Source: CAVVAL01 sp963742725 (GTDB lineage: Bacteria; Actinomycetota; Actinomycetes; Mycobacteriales; Cryptosporangiaceae). Taken from it: a stretch of DNA of 64,000 nt. The stretch spans positions 2,480,001-2,544,000 of the forward strand of contig CAVUMX010000001.1 of the NCBI GenBank assembly GCA_963742725.1, in the 5' to 3' direction. The notes under the pieces are model-generated. The model was given only the letters and a program-made list of their open reading frames with translations. It was not told where the DNA came from and did not search any database. The position numbers and the translations under genes were made by a program. Positions 52,801 through 62,100 of this stretch are shown one piece after another. The number at the start of each line of letters is the position of its first letter. The stretch's first letter is position 1.

Positions 52801-54380
52801 CCGAACTCTTCGACCGACTCCACAACGACCTCGCCGAGATGCGGAGAGGGCAGGCCGAGATGCTGGCCGCTCTGTGGCACCTCCGCCCGGAACCGGTGGC
52901 GGCGGTCGAGCGCCCGGCCGAAGTCGCGCCGCCTGTCCTGGCGGTTGTGCCGGAGCCCGTCCCGGTGGCTGTGCCGGAACCTGCCCCGGTGCCTGCTGTG
53001 CCTGCTGTGCCGGTGTCCGGTGTGTTGGTGGAGCAGTTGACGGGTGTGTTGCTGGAGGTGGTGAGCGAGAACACCGGGTATCCGGTGGACACGCTGGAGT
53101 TGGACATGGATATGGAGTCGGATCTGGGGATCGATTCGATCAAGCGGGTGCAGATTCTGGCGACGATGCGGCAGCGGTTCGAGGAGTTGCCGGGTCTGGC
53201 GCCGGAGGAGCTGGCGGAGTTGCGCACGTTGGGTCAGATCGTGGCGCATCTGGAGGGCAAGCTCGCCTCGGCCGGTACCGCCCCGGTCGTTGCGCCGGTG
53301 CCGGTGGTGCCTGCTGTGCCTGCTGTGCCGGTGTCCGGTGTGTTGGTGGAGCAGTTGACGGGTGTGTTGCTGGAGGTGGTGAGCGAGAACACCGGGTATC
53401 CGGTGGACACGCTGGAGTTGGACATGGATATGGAGTCGGATCTGGGGATCGATTCGATCAAGCGGGTGCAGATTCTGGCGACGATGCGGCAGCGGTTCGA
53501 GGAGTTGCCGGGTCTGGCGCCGGAGGAGCTGGCGGAGTTGCGCACGTTGGGTCAGATCGTGGCGCATCTGGAGGGCAAGCTCGCCTCGGCCGGTACCGCC
53601 CCGGTCGTTGCGCCGGATCCCGCGCCGGCCGCTCAGCCGTTCGTCATGGAGTCGAAGCTGCGCCCGATACCGGTGAAGCTCGCCCCTCTCCAGGCACCGG
53701 ACCAGCTCGACTACCAGCTGCCCGAGAGCCGGACGGTCGTCGTCACCGACGACGGCACCGCTGCGGCGCCCGCCATCGCGCTCGCGCTCGCCGATCGGGG
53801 ATGGCAGCCGGTGCTGCTGCGGTTCCCGGCGTCGCTCGTGGCGCGGACCGAGCCGCTTCCCGGATCGCTGGGCCGCGTCGGCCTGAACTCGCTCGATGAG
53901 GAGGAGCTGGCGCAGGCGCTGCAGATGATCGGCTCCAGCTACGGACCCATCTCCGGGTTCCTGCACGTACACCCCGGGAGCAGCCGGTCCGGCATGTTCT
54001 CCGACGCGGACGACGCGCTTCTCCGGCACGTCTTCCTCACCGCCAAGCACCTCGCCGCTCAGCTGGACGACGCCGCTCGCACCGGCCACGCGTGCTTCGT
54101 CGTCGTGTCACGCCTCGACGGGCAGCTGGGAACCGGATCCGATCCCGCCGGCGCGACGCAGGGCGGGCTCCACGGGCTGGTGAAGACCCTGCTGCAGGAG
54201 CGGCCGAGCGTCCACTGCCGTGCGATCGACATCGCGCCCAGCACGCCGACGTCCCAGCTCGTCGACATGGTCCTCGCCGAGCTCGCCGACCCGGACCGGC
54301 GGCTCAGCGTCGTCGGGTACGGACCTGCCGGACGGGTGACGCTGGTCGGCGACTTCGCCTCGACCAACGGGTCACACTGA
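49860..54380 (+). CDS. PUFA-synthase-like PKS subunit 1: KS-AT-ACP-ACP-psiKR
   Basis: A 1,506-residue iterative synthase subunit resembling the N-terminal part of PfaA. The ketosynthase (about 15-475) has Cys218 in DAACASS, His353 in HGTGT and His393 in IGHTKAA. The acyltransferase (about 585-880) has Ser682 in GHSFGE and His785. Two acyl carriers follow, with phosphopantetheine Ser1093 and Ser1199 in GIDSIKR. The C-terminus (about 1260-1506) is the structural half of a ketoreductase without catalytic residues; the catalytic half is the next gene. The stop overlaps the next ATG (TGATG). The ATG at 49860 (AGGGG upstream) is kept; a GTG at 49875 is possible. Confidence 0.93.
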   Translation: MKGALVAEYGQMSTMEPIAIVGMSSLFPAAVDLREFWENIVRERDCLTDVPASRWRIEDYYDPDPAVPDKTFSKRGGFIPDIDFDPMEFGLPPNILEVTDVSQLLALVVAREAFADAGYGDAQRPFDRSRTGVILGVGGGQKLITPLTARLQYPVWERAIRSCGVSEEDTARIVERLKLAYIRWEENSFPGMLGNVISGRIANRFDLGGTNCVVDAACASSLSALKMALSELAEGRSDLLLTGGVDTDNSPFMYLCFSKTPAFSRSDQIRPFDANSDGMMVGEGIGMMLLKRLADAERDGDRVYAVIRGIGTSSDGKFKSIYAPRPEGQMLALRRAYENAGFSPATVGLVEAHGTGTVAGDLCEVTALSAVLAEAGAAPGSTAIGSVKSQIGHTKAAAGAAGMIKAALALHHKVLPPTLNVTSPNAKFGLDDSPLYVNTKPRPWVRDAGQPPRRAGVSAFGFGGTNFHVVLEEYQAEHAEPYRLHRTSREVVVTAPTTVELRARCAELRAELHSDSAAAAFASIPLPEIPSDWARLGFVADSAEECAALLDTALAQIDADPAADSWQHPKGVFYRRRGMETAGQVVALFPGQGSQHVDMGRALAMNFPAIRQMIGLFDAESGQSVSTAVYPPPAFTDEQRSAQAETLRQTENAQPAIGALSAGMYTLLQRAGFTPDFTAGHSFGELTALWAAGVIDNGNFATLVNARGQAMAATGGDRGTMVAVVGEASAVERDIATCPGVSVANINAPDQVVIAGPSAAVDAAVAILKAKQYTTTPLPVSAAFHTSLVGDAQRPFERAVAECEFRAPQVPVYANVTAAPYPASPSAARALLGEQMLKPVRFRDQVENLYAAGGRIFVEIGPRDVLTNLVKATLGDRPHVALALNPKRDQDSDRQLRCALIQLRVVGVHLGAVDEYGLTPTTGKPARRPRLAVPLNGANYVSEQTRAAYQAAITENPSQPVVGCSTQETAAVPSDLEQKLSELFDRLHNDLAEMRRGQAEMLAALWHLRPEPVAAVERPAEVAPPVLAVVPEPVPVAVPEPAPVPAVPAVPVSGVLVEQLTGVLLEVVSENTGYPVDTLELDMDMESDLGIDSIKRVQILATMRQRFEELPGLAPEELAELRTLGQIVAHLEGKLASAGTAPVVAPVPVVPAVPAVPVSGVLVEQLTGVLLEVVSENTGYPVDTLELDMDMESDLGIDSIKRVQILATMRQRFEELPGLAPEELAELRTLGQIVAHLEGKLASAGTAPVVAPDPAPAAQPFVMESKLRPIPVKLAPLQAPDQLDYQLPESRTVVVTDDGTAAAPAIALALADRGWQPVLLRFPASLVARTEPLPGSLGRVGLNSLDEEELAQALQMIGSSYGPISGFLHVHPGSSRSGMFSDADDALLRHVFLTAKHLAAQLDDAARTGHACFVVVSRLDGQLGTGSDPAGATQGGLHGLVKTLLQERPSVHCRAIDIAPSTPTSQLVDMVLAELADPDRRLSVVGYGPAGRVTLVGDFASTNGSH
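52989..53616 (+). repeat. Perfect tandem duplication encoding the two ACP domains
   Basis: Bases 52989-53298 and 53307-53616 appear identical (310 bp; period 318 bp, 106 codons). Each encodes one linker and ACP domain. The repeated DNA uses TTG, GAT, TAT and ATT codons that are scarce in the surrounding gene. Confidence 0.85.
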
Positions 54381-56116
54381 TGTCGCCCCCCGGCCCCGAG
54401 TCGGTCTTCCTGGTCAGCGCCGGCGCTAGAGGCGTCACCGCGCACTGCGTGCGGGCGCTCGCATCCCGGTACCGCAGCCGGTTCATCCTCGTCGGCCGCA
54501 CCGAGTATCCCGTCGCCGAACTACCGGGCCTGACCGATGCCGGAGTGGACGACAGCGCACTCAAGCAGCGGGTGGTCGCCTGGCTCCGCGAGCGCGGCGA
54601 GAAGCCGCTCCCGAAGGTCGTCCAGCGGGAGTGCGACGCGATCCGAGCGCGTGCCGAGATCGCCGCCACGCTCGACGCGGTCGCGGCGGCCGGAGGCCAC
54701 GCGGAGTACGTCTGCGCCGACGTGACCGACGCTGACGCGCTGCGCACCGGGCTCGCCGGGCCGGTCGAGCGGTTGGGACAGGTAACCGGCGTCATCCACG
54801 GGGCGGGAGTGCTGGCCGACAAGGTACTGGAGCGCAAGACGGGCGCCGACTTCGATGCCGTGTACCGGCCGAAGATTCACGGCCTCCGCGCGCTGCTCGA
54901 CTCCGTGGACGCGGACGCGTTGCAGCACCTGGTGCTCTTCTCCTCGGCCGCGGGCTTCTACGGCAACGTCGGCCAGGCCGACTACGCGATGGCCAACGAG
55001 GTACTCAACAAGATCGCGCACGGTTTCCGGCGCGAGCATCCCGGCTGCCGCGTCGTGACCGTCGGTTGGGGGCCCTGGGCTGGTGGCATGGTCACCGACG
55101 AGCTGGCGGAGCGGTTCCGGAGCCGGGGCATCGACGTCATCCCCGTCGACGATGGCGCGAACCTGCTCACCGACCTGCTGGCGGCGCCGACCGCGCCCGT
55201 GCAGGTCCTCGTCGGATCGCCGATGAAACCGGACGTGACGGCCGCGACGGCTCCGAGGGCCCACCGCATGGCACGCCGGCTCACCCTGGCCGTCAACCCT
55301 TTCCTGCGCGACCACACCGTAGGTGTGCATCCGGTCCTGCCTGTGACATGCGCGATGGGCTGGCTCGCCGACGCGAGCGAGCAGCGCTACCCCGGTTACC
55401 GGTTCTTCGCAGCCGACGCCTTCCAGGTGCTGAAGGGCATCGTCTTCGACACCTCCCAAGCCGAGGACTACCAGCTCGACCTCACCGAGCTCGGCAGGAG
55501 CGACGACGACGGCGAGGTTCGGCTCAACGCGCAGATCGCCAGCACGACGGCGGGCGGCCGCCCCCGCTATCACTACCGTGCGCGCCTCACTCTTCGTCGC
55601 GACCCGCCCGCGGCGCCGCGCTACACCGAGATGAACCTGGGCGAGCGGGCGTGGCTCGACGGAGCGGAGCTGTACCGGGACGGCACCCTGTTTCACGGGC
55701 CACGGTTCCGCGGCGTCGAGCGTGTGGTGAACATGGACTTCCAGCGGCTCACCCTGCGCTGCTCGCTTCCCGCTTTCCCCGAGTGGGAGCAGGGACAGTT
55801 CAGGGCAGGAACGTTCAACCCGTTCGTCGCGGACTCGCTGCTCCAGGGCATCGTCATCTGGGCCCGTCACGTGCTGGGGATGGCGAGCCTCCCACTCGGC
55901 GTCGTGCGCGGCGAGCAGTACCGGCCGCTGCGGTTCGGCCAGTCGTACTACGTGTCGATCGAGCCGGAGGTGCAGGGCGACTCCGTCGTCGTCGCCGACG
56001 TGACCGCGCACGACGAGTCGGGTGAGGTCTACCTGCGGCTGACCGGTGCGGAGGTGCACCTGAGCGGACGCCTGAACGACCTGTTCGCGCAGGGCGCCGC
56101 GCTGATGGCCGGGTGA
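54380..56116 (+). CDS. PUFA-synthase-like PKS subunit 2: KR (catalytic half)-DH
   Basis: A 578-residue protein beginning on an ATG that overlaps the previous stop. Residues 1-285 are the catalytic ketoreductase: nucleotide loop SAGARGVTAH and active-site Ser/Tyr/Asn in VLFSSAAGFYGNVGQADYAM and NEVLN. Residues 300-575 form the PfaA-type C-terminal dehydratase with LRDHTVGVHPVLPVTCAM (catalytic His) and LFHGPRFRGVERV. In known Pfa systems KR is a single polypeptide with the ACP region; here the chain is cut between the two KR halves, so the two products must assemble. Confidence 0.9.
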   Translation: MSPPGPESVFLVSAGARGVTAHCVRALASRYRSRFILVGRTEYPVAELPGLTDAGVDDSALKQRVVAWLRERGEKPLPKVVQRECDAIRARAEIAATLDAVAAAGGHAEYVCADVTDADALRTGLAGPVERLGQVTGVIHGAGVLADKVLERKTGADFDAVYRPKIHGLRALLDSVDADALQHLVLFSSAAGFYGNVGQADYAMANEVLNKIAHGFRREHPGCRVVTVGWGPWAGGMVTDELAERFRSRGIDVIPVDDGANLLTDLLAAPTAPVQVLVGSPMKPDVTAATAPRAHRMARRLTLAVNPFLRDHTVGVHPVLPVTCAMGWLADASEQRYPGYRFFAADAFQVLKGIVFDTSQAEDYQLDLTELGRSDDDGEVRLNAQIASTTAGGRPRYHYRARLTLRRDPPAAPRYTEMNLGERAWLDGAELYRDGTLFHGPRFRGVERVVNMDFQRLTLRCSLPAFPEWEQGQFRAGTFNPFVADSLLQGIVIWARHVLGMASLPLGVVRGEQYRPLRFGQSYYVSIEPEVQGDSVVVADVTAHDESGEVYLRLTGAEVHLSGRLNDLFAQGAALMAG

Positions 56117-56125
56117 GGAGAGCCG

Positions 56126-59100
56126 ATGTCCCCGGAGCCCATCGCCGTCATCGGTCTCGGTTGCGTCTTTCCCGGCGCAACCGGACCGGACCAGTTCTGG
56201 CAGGACCTCCTGGCCGGCCGCGATCGCACGTCCACAGCCGGCCCTGCTCAGATCGGCGTGGACCCCGCACTCTTCTACGACGCCGCCCCGGGCGTCCGGG
56301 ACTGCTACTACTCACTGCGGGGCGGGTTCGTCAACGAGTTCCAGTTCGACCCGCAGGGGTACCGGCTCCCGCCGCAGGCACTCGACGGACTGGACCCACT
56401 CTTCACCTGGTCGCTCGACGTGGCGCGGCAGGCGCTGAACGACGCCGGCTACAGCGCTGACCAGGACGTGCTGTCGCGATGCGGCGTTGTGCTCGGGAAT
56501 CTCTCGTTCCCGACCCGCTCGTCACACCGCCTGGTCGCCGGCCAGTACGCGGAGGCGATCGAGGCCGGATTCGCTCGGCTGGACGGTTCGAGGATCAAGC
56601 TGCCGCAATTGCCGGCCGACACCGAGCCGGCACTGGCGAACCTGCTGATATCGGGTTATCCCGCAGCCGTCGTGGCGGACGCGCTCGGACTCGGCTCCGC
56701 ACGCCTCGCGCTGGACGCCGCGTGCGCGTCGTCGCTCTACGCCGTGCACCTCGCCTGCGAGTACCTGCGCACGGGCAAGGCGGACCTCATGCTGGCCGGC
56801 GCGGTCAGCTGTGCCGACCCGCTCTTCATCCACATGGGATTCTCCATATTCCACGCCTACCCCGCGAACGGGGTGAGCCGACCGCTCGACCGCGCCTCGC
56901 AGGGTCTCGTGTCCGGCGAGGGCGCGGGGATGGTGGCGCTCAAGCGGTACCGGGACGCCGTGCGCGACGGCGACCGGATCTACGCGACGATCCGCGGTGT
57001 CGGCCTGTCGAACGACGGCGCCGGCAAGCACGTGCTCACGCCCAACCCGAAGGGCCAGGCGCTGGCCTTCGACCGCGCCTACGCGGCGGCCGGCGTCTCG
57101 CCCGACAGCGTCGCCTACCTGGAGTGCCACGCGACCGGAACGCCGGTTGGCGACGTGACCGAGTTGAACAGCATCGAGGACTTCTTCGGGGCGCACGGAC
57201 ACGCGCCGCTGATCGGCTCCGTGAAGTCCAACTTCGGTCACCTGCTCACCGCCGCCGGCATCGCGGGAATGATCAAGACCATCCTTTCGATGGCACACGG
57301 GCGGATCCCCCGCACGATCAACGTCTCGACCCCGCTGGCCTCACGAGAGAACGTCATCGGTCGCGACCAGATCGTCAGCACGGAGACGCCGTGGCCGGCC
57401 CAGCCGGTGCGCCGCGCGGGAGTCAGTGCCTTCGGTTTCGGCGGCACCAACGCCCACCTCGTCCTCGACGCCGGCGGGGAACCGGCTCCGCTCGACGAAC
57501 CCGGAGCGGCGGTACGGCTTCCGCGGATGGCGATCGTCGGTATGGACGGTCACTTCGGACAGTGCGACGGGCTCGACGCCCTCGATCGTGCGATCTACCG
57601 CGGCGAGGACGTCAAGGCACCGCTTCCGCCGGAGCGCTGGCACGGCCTGGAGCTGGACAGGGACGACCGCACCGAAGCCAGGGGCGGATTCGTCGAGGAG
57701 TTCGAGCTCGACTTCCTCCGGTCCAAGATCCCCCCGGATCCGGCCGACCCGACCTCCCCGCAGCACCTGCTCATGCTGCGGGTCGCCGATCGCGCGATCC
57801 GCGACTCCGGCCTGCCGACCGGCGGGAACGTCGCGGTGGTCATCGCGATGGGGACGGAGCTGGAGCTGCACGAGTTCCGTGGCCGCGTCGACCTGGGATG
57901 GCAGCTGCCGGAGGCGCTCGCGAACGCCGGCATCGGATTCGGCGGCGACGAGCTGAGCCAGGTCACCGAACTCGTGAAAGGGGCCGTGCACCGGCCCGCC
58001 CACATCAACCAGTACATCAGCTTCATCGGCAACATCATGGCCAGCAGGGTCGCGTCGCTGTGGGACTTCACCGGCCCGGCGTTCACGATCTCCGCGGAGG
58101 AGAACTCGACCGGGCGGGCGCTGGAGGTCGCCCAGCTGCTCCTCGCCGCAGGCGACATCGACGCGGTGGTCGTGGGCGCCGTAGACCTGGCCGGCGGGCC
58201 CGAGCACGTGCTGCTCGGCGACCGGATCGCGCCCGTCGACCCCGCCGGTGTCAGCTGCGGCCACGACGAGAACGCCACCGGCTGGACCACGGGTGAAGGT
58301 GCGGGCGCGGTGGTGCTTCGGCGGGTCGATGACGTGGCCGAGCAGCGTACGTACGCCGTCATCGAGAGTCTGGCGTTCGCCGGGGCGCCCGCTGCGGCGC
58401 CCGAGCGGCTCCTGCACGCGCCGTCGCCGGACGACGTCACCGCCGCGGCCCGCGCTGCGCTGGATCTCGCCTCCGTGGACGCCGCCGACATCGGGTACAT
58501 CGAGCTGGCGGCCGCCGGTGTCGCATCGCAGGACGCGGCCGAGCTGGCGGGACTCGCATCCGTCTACGACGGCTCGGCCGGGCTCACCCATGCCGCCGGA
58601 TCGGCGAAGGCGAACTTCGGTCACACGTTCGCCGCGGCGGGCATGCTCGGCCTGATCCGGGCGACGCTGTCGCTCGCCGGTCGCTACCTGCCGGCCACTC
58701 CGGGCTGGACCGGCCCCGCCGACGCGGCCACCTGGGAGAAGACCGCGTTCTACGTGCCGGACAGCGCCCGGCCGTGGTTCGACCAGGGCAGCCGTCCGCG
58801 GCTCGCGGCCGTGAACACGGTGGGGCTCGACGGCTGCGCCTCGCACGTCGTCCTCTCCGAGGGCACGATCGGGACCGCGGCGACAGCCTTCGGGCGCTAC
58901 GCCCCCTCCCGCCTGCTCGTGCTGACCGGGAACGACGCCGCGGACCTCGCGACGGCGCTCGACCACGCCGAAGCACAGCTTCAGCAGGGTGCGGACCTGG
59001 CCGAACTGGCGCGATCGAGCCACGCGCGGTCGCAGGACGGCTACGCGCTCTCGATCGTCGCCGTGGACGCCGGCAGGGCGCTCGCTGAGATCCGGCGAGC

Positions 59101-62100
59101 GCGCGAGGGAGCGCGGCGCGCGTTCGAGACCGGCGAGCCGTGGGAGACGCCGGCGGGCAGCTACTTCACCCCGTCACCGCTGGGGCCGACCGGCGGTGTG
59201 GCGTTCGTGTACCCGGGCGCTTTCAACTCCTACGTCGGCATGGGGCGCGACCTCGCGTGCCTCTTCCCGACCTTGCACGAATCCATGCGCGAACGAGGCA
59301 CCGATCTGGGCGGGGCGCTCTGCGAGGAGCTTGTCTACCCGCGGTCCCGGACCCGCGTGACCGAACTCGCGGACCGGGACGCCATGCTCCGGCTCGGAGC
59401 CGACCCCGCCGCGATGATGCAGTCCGGCACGGCGCTGTCCGTGCTGCTCGCCGAGGTACTCACCACGCGGTTCGGTGTGCGGCCGGGCTACGCGTTCGGC
59501 TACAGCATGGGGGAGGGGACCATGCTGTGGGCGTCAGGCGTGTGGGGGGACGGCGCCGGGATGAGCCGCCGCCTGCGCGAGTCGAGCCTGTTCACCCGCC
59601 GGCTGGCCGGGCGCTGCGAGGCGGCGCGCGAGTACCTCGGCATCCCCGGCGACGGCGGCTTCTGGGCGTCCTACGTCGTGACCGCGCCGGCCGCACTGCT
59701 CCGCCACCGGCTCAGCACCGAGTCCCGCCTGTTCGTCACCCATGTCAACACGCCGTCCGAGGTCGTCGTCGCCGGCCACGTGGCCGACGCGGAGCGTGTG
59801 CTGGCCGAGCTCGGGGTGGAGGCCGTGCGCGCTCCTGTGAGCACCGTCATCCACTGCGACGCGATGCGGAGCGAGCACGCGGACCTCGTCGCACTGCATC
59901 GGCTGCCCGCCGAGCACGTGCCCGGCATCCGGTTCTACTCCGCCGCCGGGTACGCGCCCACGTCGCTGGACTCGGACACGCTGGCCCGGAACATCGCGGA
60001 CGCCACCTGCGCGCCTGTCGACTTTCCCCGGCTGGTCGACGGGGCCTACGCCGACGGTGCGCGGATCTTCGTCGAGGTCGGTCCGCGCGCGACGTGCAGC
60101 CGGTGGATCGCCACGATTCTCGCCGACCGCGAGCACGTGGTGGTGCCGACGAACCGTCGCGGCGAAAGCAGCGCCACCTCGCTGGTCAAGGCTGCGGCCA
60201 GGCTCGTCGCGCACCGCGTCCCGTTGACGCTGGACGTGCTCGACGGCGAGCCGCCGGCGGCGGAGCCGACCAGCGCCCGGTCGCTGCGGAAGACGGTGAC
60301 GATCGGCGGGACCCGCATCGCCGAGGCGATCGCCGAGAACGCCGAGCTGCAGCGGTACCTGGCGACGGCCCAGCGATCCGATGTCGACGGAGGAGCACTG
60401 ATGGAGCGGTCGGAAGATCCCCGCGTGGTGTGGGACGAGGATGACCTGCTGGAGTTCGCGGGCGGCTCGATCGCCAAGGTGTTCGGTCCGGAGTACGCCG
60501 AGATCGACGCGTACCCGCGGCGCGTCCGGCTCCCGGTTCCGCCGTATCTCCTCGTCTCCCGCGTGACGCGGCTGGCGGCGGAACGCGGCAGTTTCGAACC
60601 GAGCACGATCACCACGGAGTACGACATCCCGGAGGGCGCCTGGTACACGGTCGACGGGCAGGCGCCGTGGGCGGTGTCCGTCGAGTCCGGCCAGTGCGAC
60701 CTCCTGTTGATCAGCTACCTCGGGATCGACTTCGAGAGCCGCGGCGAGCGGGTCTACCGCCTGCTCGACTGCACGCTGACGTTCCTCGCCGACCTGCCGA
60801 AGGAAGGCGACACTCTCCGCTACGACATCAGCATCAACTCGTTCGCGAGGTCAGGCGACACGCTCCTCTTCTTCTTCAGCTACGAGTGCTTCGTCGGCGA
60901 CACGATGGTGCTGAGGATGGACGGCGGCTGCGCGGGCTTCTTCACCGACGAGGAGCTGGCGCATGGTCGCGGCGTCGTCGACAGCCCGGAGGAACGCCGC
61001 ATCCGGCAGGAGGCGGCGCGGCGGACCTTCACGCCGCCGTTGACGGCGCCGATCAGGCCCTACGGCAAGGAGGATCTGCTCCGGCTCACCGCTGGCGAGC
61101 TACCGCCCGTGTTCGGTTCCGACTTCGACCAGGACGGGCGCAATCCCTCCCTGCGACTGCCGCCGACGGACATCCTGATGGTGGACCGCGTCGTCACCGT
61201 CGATCCCACCGGCGGCGACTGGGGGCTCGGCCTCATCGTCGCGGAGCAGGATCTCAGCCCGGACAGCTGGTTCTTCCCCTGCCACTTCTCCGACGATCAG
61301 GTGATGGCCGGCTCCCTCATGGCCGACGGATGCGGTCAGCTGCTCCAGTTCTACATGCTTTTCCTGGGACTCCAGACCCATACCTTCGACGCGCGCTTCC
61401 AGCCCCTGCCGGGCGTGCCGCAAGCTGTTCGGTGTCGCGGCCAGGTGACGCCTCAAGTGGGGACGTTGACCTACCGCATGGAGGTCACCGACCTTGGTCT
61501 CGATCCCGTGCCGTTCGCACGCGCAAACGTGGACATCATCCTCGACGGCGTGGTCGTCGTCAGGTTCCGGGATCTCGCACTGCAGATGTCCGAGAAGAAC
61601 CGCCGGCTGAAGCCCCCGGCTCCCGTACCGGCCGCTGAAGCACGGCCGGTGCTCTACGACGAGCAGCAGGTGCGGGAGTTCGCGACGGGGTCACTGACGA
61701 AATGCTTCGGACCCGACCTGGCGGTTTACGACGAGCGGCGTGCACCACGCATCCCGAACGGTGACCTCCAGCTGGTGAGCCGCGTGCTCTCCGTCGACGG
61801 CGAGCGCCTGGCGCTCCGCCCGGGCTCCACGCTGGTGAGCGAGTACGACGTGCCCGCGAACCCGTGGTTCTGCTGGAAGAACGCCTACCCCGCCGCGCCG
61901 TACTCGGTGCTGATGGAGATAGGGCTGCAGCCGTGCGGGTTCCTCTCGGCGGCGCTCGGCTCGCCGCTCACCGATCCCGATCAGGACTTCTACTTCCGCA
62001 ATCTGGACGGCAGCGGCCACCTCCTCCGGGAGGTCGACGTCCGGGGGAAGACGATCACCAACCGGGCGACGTTGCTGGCGTCCAATTCGCTGCCGGGCAT

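Noticed and set aside
52989..53616. CRISPR-like or satellite repeat
   Set aside because: There are only two units, they are in frame, and each encodes a recognisable ACP domain.
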